Of a stretch of 64,000 bases of DNA, positions 36,370-45,707 are shown one piece after another. The notes under the pieces were generated by a model, which did not search any database, was not told where the DNA came from, and saw nothing but the letters and a program-made list of their open reading frames with translations. Made by a program: the position numbers and the translations under genes. Origin of the DNA: Sporomusa ovata DSM 2662 (GTDB lineage: Bacteria > Bacillota > Negativicutes > Sporomusales > Sporomusaceae); assembly GCF_000445445.1 (NCBI RefSeq), contig NZ_ASXP01000005.1, forward strand, positions 53-64,052. Reading direction: 5' to 3'. Position 1 is the stretch's first letter, and every line of letters begins with the position of its first letter.

Positions 36370-36621
36370 TTACGGATCAAATTGTATGCTGTCATTCAAA
36401 TTCGCAATACTATTAGAAACCGCGATAATACTGGTCAAATTAGTAATTGGGTCTACCGCAAGTTGTTCAAGAACCTCTTCTAATACTAACATTGTAAAAA
36501 GCACAACAGAGTTGCCGGCAGCTATGGTCGTCTTAGTCGAATTGGCTAGTCTTCTCGCTTGTTTTTCTAATTCCTCCAGGCACAAAACAGCACAAGGATC
36601 TGGAACATTTTGGGATTGCAT
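36370..36621 (-). CDS. Small hypothetical protein (83 aa)
   Basis: Not recognised. It begins MQSQNVPDPCAVLCLEELEKQARR and has a mildly hydrophobic middle (GNSVVLFTMLVLEEVLEQL), suggesting two or three amphipathic helices rather than a clear membrane segment. Good GGAGGG upstream. It lies between the M23 peptidase and glucosaminidase genes on the same strand. Confidence 0.6.
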   Translation of the reverse strand: MQSQNVPDPCAVLCLEELEKQARRLANSTKTTIAAGNSVVLFTMLVLEEVLEQLAVDPITNLTSIIAVSNSIANLNDSIQFDP

Positions 36622-36686
36622 AACAGTATCCCTCCTTGATTTAGTATATTCACTAACTATTCAAGTGTCCCAGCACCTTAGCCTGT

Positions 36687-37355
36687 CTATAGAACCAAAA
36701 AACGAATAGGATCAACAGCAGTGCCATTTACTCTGACTTCATAATGAACATGTGGTCCTGTGCTTCTCCCAGTGCTGCCCATATAAGAAATAATTTGACC
36801 CTTTTTCACGCTTTGACCAGCGTTAACTAGTACGCTGGAATTATGTCCATATATTGTTTCAATACCATTTCCATGATCAATTTGCACAGTATTGCCATAG
36901 CCTCCAGACCAGCCACTTTGTTCAACAACACCATCAGCAGTAGCAAAAATAGGGGTACCGATACTATTGGCAATATCAATCCCCGGATGTAATTCATTAC
37001 CCCCACCCCATGGCGAACTACGCCAGCCAAAACCAGAAGTAACATCTCCGCTTGCCGGCCAAATTGAAGGCGTAATTGCTAGCTTAGCAACCTTCTTTGT
37101 AATACTTTCCATGTCTTGAGCCTGTCCACTTCCACTATACTGAATTGCTCCCTGTTTACTAATTTCCTGCTTACTAGTTTCCTGCTCAGTTGTTGGAATA
37201 CTGCTCGCACTAGTTATCTGGTGATGATTTGTGACAATCCCTACCCCAAATATAATAAGTACGCACAGTAACGGAATCAGCCAATTGATAGAAATAGCTC
37301 TCATCCACCTACTGCCTACTTTCTGCTCGCTATACGTTTCATCCGGACTATGCAT
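36687..37355 (-). CDS. M23 (LytM) peptidase with N-terminal membrane anchor
   Basis: This 222-residue protein has a membrane segment at about 24-42 (WLIPLLCVLIIFGVGIV), a Gln/Ser/Lys linker and a LytM domain. The zinc ligands are H123 and D127 (HPGIDIA) and H204 in HVHYE, with H171 and H202 as catalytic histidines, so it should be active on wall crosslinks. Sporulation M23 proteins (SpoIIQ type) have the same anchor-linker-LytM layout, so a forespore role is possible but not shown. GGAGGAG supports the start at 37355 rather than the longer frame. Confidence 0.88.
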   Translation of the reverse strand: MHSPDETYSEQKVGSRWMRAISINWLIPLLCVLIIFGVGIVTNHHQITSASSIPTTEQETSKQEISKQGAIQYSGSGQAQDMESITKKVAKLAITPSIWPASGDVTSGFGWRSSPWGGGNELHPGIDIANSIGTPIFATADGVVEQSGWSGGYGNTVQIDHGNGIETIYGHNSSVLVNAGQSVKKGQIISYMGSTGRSTGPHVHYEVRVNGTAVDPIRFLVL

Positions 37356-37601
37356 TAGCGTATCTCCTCCCCAATAAGTAAAGTAACCACAATATATTGA
37401 CAGACCCAGGCAACTAACTGCTATGCCCAACCATCAAAGTCATAACACGATCAATTTACATTATAACGGAAACCCGTCCATTTTACCATTTGATGATTTA
37501 GTCTAAATGTTGCCGTAATTACCGTTTAACGCTTATTAGCTTATACATAATGCAAGAAATTTGAAAAATACTATCACTCGCATGGGGTAATGCATTCACA
37601 A

Positions 37602-37638
37602 CTAAACTGACGCCGCTTAAAAAACGACGTCAGTTTAG
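37602..37638. repeat. Inverted repeat, 11-bp arms
   Basis: CTAAACTGACG (37602-37612) and CGTCAGTTTAG (37628-37638) pair perfectly. On the minus strand the loop holds TTTTTT. It lies downstream of the metallopeptidase-like gene and may act as a terminator, although no T-run follows the stem. Confidence 0.6.
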
Positions 37639-37685
37639 AACAGACATAGCGACAGAGACCTGTCTGCCATGAGAAAATATTAATT

Positions 37686-39338
37686 TTAGTTGCTTTCCTT
37701 TTGTTGCGCATTTAAATAAGCAGCAAAGTCCGCATCAAACGCTTCCACAGACATGCCGAAGACCTGCTGGAACGCCTGGGGACCATCATTATGATCACGG
37801 AGTACTGTAAAATATCGTAATAAGGCACCGGAATCCGTCTTCCCGGCTAAATATTCAGCCGCTAGGGCAACGGTAGCATAAATAACGTCCCCCTTATAGC
37901 GGGAGGTTACTGTCGGTAACAAGCTTTTCATTTGTGTGAGCGACGGGTATCCTGCCGCTTTTCGAATCGTACTAATCCACTCCTGATGACAGTTGGCGAC
38001 ACTTTTCCCACCTGCAGCCTCTGTTGCCTTCGCCGCCAATAATTGCGCGGTTCCCTCATAAAGCCAATATATACTTGTTGCCAAAGACGGTTGAGCAGTC
38101 ATTAGGATCGAGTCCCGGCATACTACCAGAGCCAGCGGGTTAATGTCGCTGTTAGAAGTTACTGTCTTGCCAGTGTCATAAACGTAATTCATTTCCCCAA
38201 TCACCGCTATCGTCGCCCGCCGGGCAATATCAGCCCATCTCCCCTCATTGATCTGGTACAGTTCTCTCCGCAGGACATTTTGCATCACATCTGCATTGGG
38301 AACCAAGACAAAACGTTGAGACATCGTCATCGTCCACCCCTGGCTTCGCAGCATCTGTTCAATAGCTACACCATTCCCGCTGATTGTCCGGACAACTTCC
38401 GGGGCAACCTCGCCTTCCACGTCAAATTTTATCCGCCCGGCTGCAGCGGCTTCCTGCTTCATATAAGCTTTATAGTCTTTGACAAACTGATTGTAGCTCA
38501 TGCCAAAAGCCTGGCGAAAAGCAACGTTACGATCGCCGGTCTCGCTGATAAGAGCAAAATAGCGGATAACGGATGGCTTACCCACTTTACGCAGCAAGTA
38601 ATCAGTCATCGCTTCGGAAACCTGATAAGGATACATGTTCTCCTCTATCAGTTTTATCCAGGTAAAACCACCATTCTTCATGTCGTTGGGATCGGCCATA
38701 CACTTGACATTGACCAGACTATTGCTAAGGTTATGGCGGTGAGACGCCAGTGAGCCCTTTCCCAGCCACTCCAATAAAACAAATTCGGCTGCTCTTGCAG
38801 AACCCTCTACGAGCCACTCATGGGCTGGATTATTCCCTTTGAGTTCTTGCTGCATCAGGTGGAACATTTCATGTGTTAGCGTACAAATTCGCGGGATATA
38901 TGTTGTGCTTTTATCTGCGCAGATAATAATAGTCGGATTTGAGTATTGTATTTTACCGAAAGAAAAGGTATAGGTAGCACCATCATTTGCCGTAACAAAA
39001 GGGTTTGAATTTAAGAAGATACCTGACGAAACTTTAGCAGTCCGGATAGCTTGCTCTTTAGAATAGCCATCAAGCTGCAACCTCTGAACATAGTCTTGTT
39101 CGTTAGCAACTATTACGATGCCGATGGACTTGGCGGGAGTAAAATTGTATACCTCCTGATAGAATTGCAACACCCGGGATGTAATTGACCCGAACTCGTT
39201 GGCTAAATCTTTCGAGACGCCTTTTACCGGAATTATATGAATAGTAGCTGCCAGGGCGTTTTGCGCCTGAACGGCAAAGCAGGTCACCAGGATTATACAA
39301 CTTATGAGCAGGCGAATTTGCCTCATACCCATTCGCAT
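37686..39338 (-). CDS. Secreted metallopeptidase-like protein, duplicated Peptidase_MA domain
   Basis: This 550-residue exported protein has a signal peptide ending near AQNALAA. The first half (about 30-300) contains a gluzincin motif, HEMFH at 156-160, followed by EWLVEGSARAAE holding the probable third ligand. The second half repeats the fold: QAFGMSYNQFVKDYKAYM near 285 and QVFGMSVEAFDADFAAYL near 530 are equivalent. WLYEGTAQLLAAK in the second half matches the ligand helix, but the HExxH is missing. So there is one active and one degenerate copy. The substrate is unknown. AAGGAG precedes the ATG. Confidence 0.8.
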   Translation of the reverse strand: MRMGMRQIRLLISCIILVTCFAVQAQNALAATIHIIPVKGVSKDLANEFGSITSRVLQFYQEVYNFTPAKSIGIVIVANEQDYVQRLQLDGYSKEQAIRTAKVSSGIFLNSNPFVTANDGATYTFSFGKIQYSNPTIIICADKSTTYIPRICTLTHEMFHLMQQELKGNNPAHEWLVEGSARAAEFVLLEWLGKGSLASHRHNLSNSLVNVKCMADPNDMKNGGFTWIKLIEENMYPYQVSEAMTDYLLRKVGKPSVIRYFALISETGDRNVAFRQAFGMSYNQFVKDYKAYMKQEAAAAGRIKFDVEGEVAPEVVRTISGNGVAIEQMLRSQGWTMTMSQRFVLVPNADVMQNVLRRELYQINEGRWADIARRATIAVIGEMNYVYDTGKTVTSNSDINPLALVVCRDSILMTAQPSLATSIYWLYEGTAQLLAAKATEAAGGKSVANCHQEWISTIRKAAGYPSLTQMKSLLPTVTSRYKGDVIYATVALAAEYLAGKTDSGALLRYFTVLRDHNDGPQAFQQVFGMSVEAFDADFAAYLNAQQKESN

Positions 39339-39672
39339 TTATTTAACTCCTTTTCAGAATGGACACGGGGGACAGGGTTCTGTCTAACGTGAAAGATTCT
39401 GTTTTTCACTAGCTAAAAGTTAAATATTTGTTATATTTACAAATATTTCTTTTCTAATAATAAAGCATTACAGAAGAAAAATCAAATAAAAACTTCCAAT
39501 TAGACAGCTTTAAATTACAAAAATTTGCAATAAATAGTTAAAATTTGCAGGATTTTTATTTTACATGTAGAATAACGAATAGTTCATCACAACATAAATT
39601 ATGTTTTATCGTTTTACATTCATTTAGTTTCACTATTTTGTTTAGCCAACTTTATTTTACTGAGGTGATTCC
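39339..39672. other. AT-rich intergenic region
   Basis: A 334-base divergent spacer. Next to the metallopeptidase gene is a short GGACACGGGGGACAGGGTT segment of a kind often seen as repeat remnants. The rest is about 75-80% AT and presumably holds the promoters of the two divergent genes. No convincing -35/-10 pair was found. Confidence 0.5.
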
Positions 39673-40125
39673 TTGGTTCCATATGATAAAACCGAGCATC
39701 TATACACCTTAATTCATAAAATTAACCGCAAATTACGGAACCCTAAGTCTGACTTATCAAACCAGGATCTATTACCATCTATTACTAAGGTGCAGTGGTG
39801 GATCTTGAAATCACTGTGGGACCGCAAGCAATGTTGTGCCGGTGATCTTGCGAAAACGATAGGTGTTCGTCCCGCCACCATGTCACAAATGCTTGACCGC
39901 TTGGAGAACGCCGGACTCATTACCCGATTTGCCGATACCGCTGATGCCAGAGTGCGGATAATCCGCTTAACTGATCAAGGACAGAACATGTTTCACCAGT
40001 CAGAATCTAAATTTTTCCAAAAACTAGCCGGTCCGCTCGGATACTTGACCCCGGAAGAACAGCAGTTCTTAATAATGTTACTGGAAAAACTGGTCAAACA
40101 CTTTCCGCAGCAAAATAATGACTGA
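39673..40125 (+). CDS. MarR family transcriptional regulator
   Basis: This 150-residue winged-helix regulator has a recognition region CAGDLAKTIGVRPATMSQMLDRLENAGLI at about 56-84, with a wing containing DARVRIIRLTDQG. The start is TTG at 39673 with GAGGTGATT upstream. It is convergent with the HdrDE-like gene and divergent from the metallopeptidase-like gene. The target and ligand are unknown. Confidence 0.88.
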   Translation: MVPYDKTEHLYTLIHKINRKLRNPKSDLSNQDLLPSITKVQWWILKSLWDRKQCCAGDLAKTIGVRPATMSQMLDRLENAGLITRFADTADARVRIIRLTDQGQNMFHQSESKFFQKLAGPLGYLTPEEQQFLIMLLEKLVKHFPQQNND

Positions 40126-40162
40126 CGCCATCCGGATAGCAGATAAACCCCGGAGCAATCAA

Positions 40163-40272
40163 GCAGTTTATGCCGTAGGATATGTATAACCACAGAGACG
40201 CAGAGGGAAATGCATGTCAAGCCGTTCCCTCTGCGTACTCTGTGTCTCTGTGGTTCAATAAACTTAACTTTC
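40163..40272. repeat. CGCAGAG palindromic repeat, copy 5 (short type)
   Basis: The core starts AACCACAGAGACGCAGAGG and ends CTCTGTGTCTCTGTGGTT. Its flanks GCAGTTTATGCCG and TTCAATAAACTTAACTTTC recur at copy 13, defining a second subfamily. Confidence 0.88.
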
Positions 40273-40301
40273 GTGCTATTCGCGCCCTAATAGGCCATAA
40301 A

Positions 40302-42353
40302 TCATAAGCTCGCCGCTAAAATTTCGGCGATATCCAAAACTTCAATATTATGAGAGCCTTCCAAATTAACTGCTTCAGAGAAAACCATTTTACAAAACGG
40401 ACAGGCAGTCCCAATTACTTCTGCCCCTGTTGCAACAGCTTCTTTGACACGGTTACCGGTGATCAAATTATCGGCTGTAGGCGTCGTCCAAATCCGTCCT
40501 CCCCCAGCCCCACAGCAAAAAGCTCGCTGCTTTGAACGCGGCATTTCCATTAGCTGAGTCTCAGAAGCAGCGTTGATAACATCCCTCGGCGGACTGAATA
40601 CATCATTATACCGCCCTAAATAACAAGGATCGTGAAATACAACCGCCTTAGCAAACGGTTTATTAGCCAACAGCTTCCCTTCCCGGAGTAATTTGGCCAA
40701 AAAATCAGCGTGGTGTAGTACTTCAAACTCGCCGCCAAATTGAGGATACTCGTTTTTCAAGGTGTTAAAACAATGCGGGCAGGTAGTGATGATCTTTTTA
40801 ATCCTCAGCTTATTCCAGGCAGCAATATTATCATTTGCTGTTTTTTCGAAGAGGAATTCATTGCCCATGCGCCGGGCCGTATCCCCGCAGCACCATTCTG
40901 AACTGCCAAAAACGGCAAAGTTGACGTTTGCAGCCTGTAAAAGTTTTACAAAAGCTGCTGCCGTTTTCTGCGCCGCTGCATCAAAATTAGCTGCACAACC
41001 GGCGTAATAGAGATATTCCGCCTGTGGATTTTCCTGAATAGTAGGTACAGATAACTCCCTGGCCCATGGAAGACCGTCTTGGCGACTATAACCCCAGGGA
41101 CTGCCCTGGCCGGCGATCCCGTCAAAGACTTGCTGCATGCTATCACAGATATTACCTGCGGTTGATACCAGGTAACGTCGCATATCAATTAGTTTGCTAA
41201 CATGTTCAATGGATACCGGACAGGCCTCCAGACACGCCCCACAGGTTGTGCAACTCCAAATAAAATCCTGTTCAAACAACCCCCCGGCCAGATTTTTTTT
41301 GAATTTATCGCCCTTGGCCTTTTTATCTGTTTTATCTGTTTTATTTACTTTATTTGCTTTATCTATTTTTATATCTATATCTTGTTTTATGACAGCCAGA
41401 GAAGTTTTTCCCTTTAGTATCAGGGGCGCCCTTGCTTCGATGTGTTTACGCAAACGACCGTTTATGGCCCGTGGTTTAAGCGGCTCGCCACTTAATTGCC
41501 CCGGACACTGGCCATTACACCGACCACATTTTACACAGGAATAGGCATCAAACAGTTGCTTCCAGGTAAAATCCTCCATGTGGTTGGCCCCAATCACAGC
41601 GTCGTCCTGTTGGATTTTACTTAAAGCTCCCTTAGGAGCAAGGGTATGCCAATAAGCGTTAAAAGGAGCAAAAACCAAGTGTAAGTGCGAAGAATTAGGA
41701 ATAATAAAACATAATGAAAATACAGACAGGAAATGAGTCCACCAGAAAATAGGCATAACCTTATATAAAGTAACTTCATTAATGCTTACAAAAAACTGCG
41801 CACTAGCGAAAGCCAGCGGGGCAGCTGTAATCAAATTCAGGTCTTGCCCTAAAGCAAACCGGACAGCGTGAAAGCCAACTTCAGTCAACACGATGGTTAA
41901 AATCAAGCCAAGTTTGGCAAAATCGGCGACACCGTTTTTCAGCCATTCCGGCTTCCTGACCGTTCTGCGGGTTGCAGCTCCTACTACGCCAATTATGATC
42001 AACGCATTACAAATATCTTTTATAAACAGAAAATAATAGTTATCCCCGATATAATGAATGTTGCTATTAAACAACCCTTCTGCGGCCATATTCGGCATAC
42101 CAACCAACAAAATCAGAAAGCCGAACACTATGAACAAGTGAAACAAACCAAACACGGGGTATTCCCGAACCTTCCTTTGCGCAACTACGTTAGTAAAAAA
42201 ATATTTCCACCGTTCAACAGGACGATTGTGACGGTTTTCCCGTCTGCCTAACTGCGTAAAACGATAACGGCGAAAAACTCCGTAGATAAAATAGCCCACC
42301 GATGTTAAGGCTATCAGGGAAAAGACAAATACAGCCATCAATGTCATCTTCAT
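40302..42353 (-). CDS. HdrDE-like membrane iron-sulfur protein
   Basis: This 683-residue fusion has five or six membrane helices in the first 225 residues (cytochrome-b/HdrE-like). It has two ferredoxin-type motifs, near 270 (CVKCGRCNGQCPG) and 366 (CTTCGACLEACP), and two CCG domains with EWCCGD near 486 and FCCGAGGG near 611, as in HdrD. Such proteins pass electrons between the quinone pool and thiol, flavoprotein or acyl-CoA systems. Between the two ferredoxin motifs is a lysine-rich linker of tripeptide repeats (IDK, ANK, VNK, TDK, TDK) encoded by 9-base repeats. The ATG at 42353 follows GGGTGAT. Confidence 0.88.
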   Translation of the reverse strand: MKMTLMAVFVFSLIALTSVGYFIYGVFRRYRFTQLGRRENRHNRPVERWKYFFTNVVAQRKVREYPVFGLFHLFIVFGFLILLVGMPNMAAEGLFNSNIHYIGDNYYFLFIKDICNALIIIGVVGAATRRTVRKPEWLKNGVADFAKLGLILTIVLTEVGFHAVRFALGQDLNLITAAPLAFASAQFFVSINEVTLYKVMPIFWWTHFLSVFSLCFIIPNSSHLHLVFAPFNAYWHTLAPKGALSKIQQDDAVIGANHMEDFTWKQLFDAYSCVKCGRCNGQCPGQLSGEPLKPRAINGRLRKHIEARAPLILKGKTSLAVIKQDIDIKIDKANKVNKTDKTDKKAKGDKFKKNLAGGLFEQDFIWSCTTCGACLEACPVSIEHVSKLIDMRRYLVSTAGNICDSMQQVFDGIAGQGSPWGYSRQDGLPWARELSVPTIQENPQAEYLYYAGCAANFDAAAQKTAAAFVKLLQAANVNFAVFGSSEWCCGDTARRMGNEFLFEKTANDNIAAWNKLRIKKIITTCPHCFNTLKNEYPQFGGEFEVLHHADFLAKLLREGKLLANKPFAKAVVFHDPCYLGRYNDVFSPPRDVINAASETQLMEMPRSKQRAFCCGAGGGRIWTTPTADNLITGNRVKEAVATGAEVIGTACPFCKMVFSEAVNLEGSHNIEVLDIAEILAASL

Positions 42354-42391
42354 AAAATCACCCAACTTGTAATTAAATTTAAAGAAATGGC

Positions 42392-42601
42392 CTATTTTCT
42401 CTTAGAACTGCAACATTCAAATGAACGCCTTGTCCAGCGCCGATAGCGGCAATTATAACAGGAAATTTCATCATCTGCTACCATTTCTTCTTCAACATCA
42501 ACCCGAAAACTCAGACATTTTTTTGCTATCCTGGCAGCCCCTGCCCAATCTTGCTTACCACCGCTAAATTCCTTTGCACCCTTTTCATTTATCAGCCACA
42601 A
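42392..42601 (-). CDS. Small cysteine-containing protein (69 aa), coupled to the TiaS-like gene
   Basis: A TTG-initiated frame overlaps the end of the TiaS-like gene by 17 bases. It reads WLINEKGAKEFSGGKQDW at the start and ends with ISCYNCRYRRWTRRSFECC. The C-x-x-C and CC pairs could bind metal. Codon use and the coupled arrangement favour a real gene. The family cannot be named. Confidence 0.6.
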   Translation of the reverse strand: MWLINEKGAKEFSGGKQDWAGAARIAKKCLSFRVDVEEEMVADDEISCYNCRYRRWTRRSFECCSSKRK

Positions 42602-43358
42602 AAGTCCTCATCTCCTCATAGGCGCTAAGTTGGTTTTTGGAACATGTTTTCCACAAAGCCCGAACATTAGCTTCATTTAACTGTTGAACCAAAATCACTG
42701 ACTTGCCTTCAATAAGAATCGGCTTAACCATATTCTCCAACAAAACAAATTCACCAGCTTCCAAACAGGCGCCCTCCAGGCTTCTTACTTCATCAACAGC
42801 TGGATGAGAGCACAAATCCTTTACTGAAATAATATTATCCGGAGCATCAATTTTGAGCCTTCCCTTAAACCGGCCATCGTTGTAACTTAACCGTAAACCA
42901 GCCCCGGCTAAGGCTCCGATGATTCCTTGCCCATTGCCCCCGTGTTCGGAAAGATGAATGTTCAACTTTCTGGCTAAACTATAGGCATCGGCTTTGGTTA
43001 CCACTTCCCGCTTGGCTTTGTAGCCAAAATCTATCAAACTCTGCTTATCAAACAAATCATCGACTACCGTTATACATAAGCCTGGATCGGCCTCGACTTG
43101 ACTTTCCCGCACGAGAAATTCAGCTGCATAGTCAATAATCTGCTGCAGACAGCCGCTTTCGATATCAGCGGCAAAACACATTGAACTATTATGTGAGGTA
43201 TAGGGAATAGCCGGATCAATCAATAATTGATGGCGGGTAATCCAGGAGCATTTACCCCAGTTGTGTTCTTCAATAGCACCTGCGATCATTTCAGCCAGTG
43301 TTCCCGTTCCTCTACTGTCAATATTATCTGTATCATCAATACATACAAGAATTTTCAT
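42585..43358 (-). CDS. TiaS-like DDTD-motif protein (257 aa)
   Basis: The N-terminal CIDDTDNIDSRGTGTLAE motif matches the catalytic-domain start of archaeal TiaS, which conjugates agmatine to cytidine 34 of tRNA(Ile2). HLSEHGGNGQGIIGALAG resembles the agmatine/nucleotide-binding part. The OB-fold and zinc-ribbon domains of archaeal TiaS are missing, so tRNA modification is doubtful. Bacteria normally use TilS for this tRNA position. GAGGGGTGAG before the ATG at 43358 fixes the start. It follows the Ig-like protein gene by 30 bases in the ECF transporter cluster. Confidence 0.75.
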   Translation of the reverse strand: MKILVCIDDTDNIDSRGTGTLAEMIAGAIEEHNWGKCSWITRHQLLIDPAIPYTSHNSSMCFAADIESGCLQQIIDYAAEFLVRESQVEADPGLCITVVDDLFDKQSLIDFGYKAKREVVTKADAYSLARKLNIHLSEHGGNGQGIIGALAGAGLRLSYNDGRFKGRLKIDAPDNIISVKDLCSHPAVDEVRSLEGACLEAGEFVLLENMVKPILIEGKSVILVQQLNEANVRALWKTCSKNQLSAYEEMRTFVADK

Positions 43359-43388
43359 AAAACTCACCCCTCTTATCATTTATCGCTA

Positions 43389-44189
43389 TTATTTCCTGTT
43401 CCTTTTTATCAGTATTTCAAAGACAATCCACCCGGCAACTACGACAATTCCAATAGGAGTTATCCAACTAACAAAGTTTGCTGTTGTTTCCTTGGGTTTA
43501 TTATCTAAGTCCTGAATACTTGTTCCTGTAGCGGCGGCCGTGCTGGCAGCAGCTTGTTGCTCTGGTTTTTCCGCCGACAATTGCTTGTCCTTACCGCTAA
43601 TGTCATTAGGCGCAATGACATTAGCCGGGGTGGCCGGGGTAGCAGCGGCAGGCTGTATGTCATCCGGCTCACTAGCAGACTGGGACGGTTGTACCACTGC
43701 CTCGCCTTTAGTCTTAAAAGCAATCGTTATTCCTGTTCCGCCAAGCGTAGCACCATTCTTAGCTTTTAACTCCGGGGAAATTTTCAAGTAATAAGCAGTA
43801 CCGGGACGTAAGGGATTCACCGGTTGCACAAAAATGTTTTGCCTTTGGCTAAAATCAATAGTATCATCCAGCTTGGTTACATTAACCGGTATATTTTCAT
43901 CGTCCTGGGAAACAAGGCTAACACATTTACTGTTAACTCCCCAGATAAGACTGTTTACTACATTTTTATCAAATTGCAAATTAAAATTGGCGTCTGTGGG
44001 GACATCTACGGCATTTTGCACATTACCGCCGCCAACCAGGGTAACAGCAGCTAAATTGAACGGTTTTTGACCTGTCCCTCCTTGTGAAGCTGCCTGTTTT
44101 CCCCCTTCGGCATAGGCAAAAGCAGCTACTTGCAAGAACAAAATAATCAATATCGCACTTATCAGCTTCCATTTTACTTTGCCAAACAT
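43389..44189 (-). CDS. Surface Ig-like (Big_5) protein with C-terminal membrane anchor
   Basis: This 266-residue protein has a signal peptide (1-28, ending AAFAYAEG). One SbsA/Big_5-type Ig-like domain follows (about 45-155; DVPTDANFNLQFDKNVV, NPLRPGTAYYLKISPELKAKNGATLGG). A Pro/Ala/Ser-rich linker (about 165-235) leads to a membrane helix (about 242-260) with a basic end (KRNRK). It would be anchored in the inner membrane and project outward. The next gene upstream is a close paralogue. Both stand directly behind the ECF transporter genes, suggesting that they help capture its substrate; this is inference. Confidence 0.82.
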   Translation of the reverse strand: MFGKVKWKLISAILIILFLQVAAFAYAEGGKQAASQGGTGQKPFNLAAVTLVGGGNVQNAVDVPTDANFNLQFDKNVVNSLIWGVNSKCVSLVSQDDENIPVNVTKLDDTIDFSQRQNIFVQPVNPLRPGTAYYLKISPELKAKNGATLGGTGITIAFKTKGEAVVQPSQSASEPDDIQPAAATPATPANVIAPNDISGKDKQLSAEKPEQQAAASTAAATGTSIQDLDNKPKETTANFVSWITPIGIVVVAGWIVFEILIKRNRK

Positions 44190-44231
44190 GTTTTCACCCC
44201 TCGCAAAATTTATTAACCCTTATATTGTCTC

Positions 44232-44275
44232 AACCGCCAAAAGCGCCAACTTTTTCTCCGGCGTTTTCGGCGGTT
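44232..44275. repeat. Inverted repeat between the two Ig-like genes
   Basis: AACCGCCAAAAGCGCC (44232-44247) pairs with GGCGTTTTCGGCGGTT (44260-44275) apart from two positions. It may act as a partial terminator or RNA stabiliser between the paralogous genes. Confidence 0.6.
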
Positions 44276-44302
44276 TCTTCACTATCCTTACTGCTTAGAG
44301 TC

Positions 44303-44864
44303 TTATAGCGTACCAGAATTAGCCGGAGGGGAAGCGGTATCAGACTGTATATCACCAGACTCAGCAGACTGGGGCGGTTGCACAGCCGCCTCACCCTTGG
44401 TATTAAAGGTAATAACTATCTCCTCCCCGTTGGTTCCCCCAAGCGTGGCACCATTCTTAGCTTTTAATTTTGGAGAAATCTTTAAATAATAAGAAGTACC
44501 TGCCCTGAGAGGATTCACCGGTTGCACAAATATATTTTGCCTTTGACTAAAATCAGCACTATCATCTAGCTTGGTTACACTGACCGGTATATTTTCATTG
44601 TCTTGGGAAATAAGGCTAACACAGTTACTATTATGTTCCCAGTTAAAAACTACATTTTTATTAAAATGTAATTTAAATGTTGGTTCTGCCGGTATATCAG
44701 TGGCAGCTTGCAGATCTCCACCGTCTACCAGGGTAACAGAGATTAAACTAACCGACTTGACCTGTCCGCCTCCCCCCCCCTTGAGCATAAGCAAAAGCAG
44801 CTACTTGCAGCAATAAAATGGTAAATACCGCACATATCAGTTTGACTTTTAATTTGCTAATCAT
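44303..44864 (-). CDS. Ig-like (Big_5) secreted protein interrupted at a G9 tract (frameshift or phase-variable)
   Basis: Translation from the ATG at 44864 (AAGGTG upstream) gives a clean signal peptide, MISKLKVKLICAVF...AAFAYAQ. It then enters nine consecutive G (complement of 44772-44780) and meets a stop 12 codons later. The adjacent frame, 44303 to about 44794, encodes the Ig-like domain, nearly identical to its neighbour (NIFVQPVNPLRAGTSYYLKIS). A tract of 8 or 11 G would join the two. So the gene is either switched off here by slippage or carries a sequencing error. Unlike its paralogue it has no C-terminal anchor and would be released. Confidence 0.75.
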
Positions 44865-44897
44865 TTATTTCACACCTTCCAAATATTGTTCTAATTT

Positions 44898-45683
44898 CTA
44901 AAGAAAAAAAGGCACTATAACTAATAAACCAACCACTAACAGAGAAATATTATCCCTCCTTGCCAAAGACAAATTACGCATCCGGAAATGATTGGGACTT
45001 CCGGCATAACACCGGCTGGCCATGGCCATAGCCAAGTCATCAGCCCGTTGTAAGGAAGCGGCTAATAACGGAATCAATACCGCTGTCATACTTTTTAACC
45101 GGGTTATAAGATTGGGTGAATTAAACGGTGCCCCCCGGGCTCGCTGCGCCCTGGTAATGGACTCTGCTTCCTCCAGGATTGTGGGAATAAACCGGAAAGC
45201 TGTACCAATGATCATCGCAAACTGGTGAACCGGTATCTTTACATATCGAAGCGGTGCCAGCAACGCTTCGATACCTGTGGCCAGACTAACCGGCGAGGTC
45301 GTCATGGTTAGTAAGGAAGAACACAAATACAGTATTAATAACCGGAACAGAGTTGTAATACCTAGTTCAATACCTTCTTGGGTAATACTTACAGGCCCCA
45401 CATGCAACAGCGGATTACCCTTGGTAAGCAGCAACTGAGCAGTAAAAGTCATTACTAACATCAGACTCAGTTTACGCAAACCACGCATAATTGTTTTAAG
45501 TTTAAGCCGGGATAAAATAATTGCCGCCATAATCAGCAAAGTACTATATAGCAATACGAACCATTTTGCGTCAAACAATACCGAAAAAGTGATGAGCAGG
45601 CAGCTAATTATTTTGGTCCTGGGATCTAACCGGTACAGAAAAGAACTGCCTAGTACAAATTGACCCAGTTTGATGTCTTTCAT
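44898..45683 (-). CDS. ecfT: ECF transporter T component (EcfT)
   Basis: The membrane coupling subunit of an energy-coupling-factor importer, 261 residues. Several membrane helices at about 25-130 and near the C-terminus flank the cytoplasmic coupling helices with RAQRARGA at about 180-187, the EcfT signature that contacts the ATPases. It follows the second ATPase gene by 24 bases. Order in transcription is S component, ATPase, ATPase, T component. Confidence 0.92.
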   Translation of the reverse strand: MKDIKLGQFVLGSSFLYRLDPRTKIISCLLITFSVLFDAKWFVLLYSTLLIMAAIILSRLKLKTIMRGLRKLSLMLVMTFTAQLLLTKGNPLLHVGPVSITQEGIELGITTLFRLLILYLCSSLLTMTTSPVSLATGIEALLAPLRYVKIPVHQFAMIIGTAFRFIPTILEEAESITRAQRARGAPFNSPNLITRLKSMTAVLIPLLAASLQRADDLAMAMASRCYAGSPNHFRMRNLSLARRDNISLLVVGLLVIVPFFL

Positions 45684-45707
45684 GGACGAATCTCCTTAGG
45701 AAACAGA

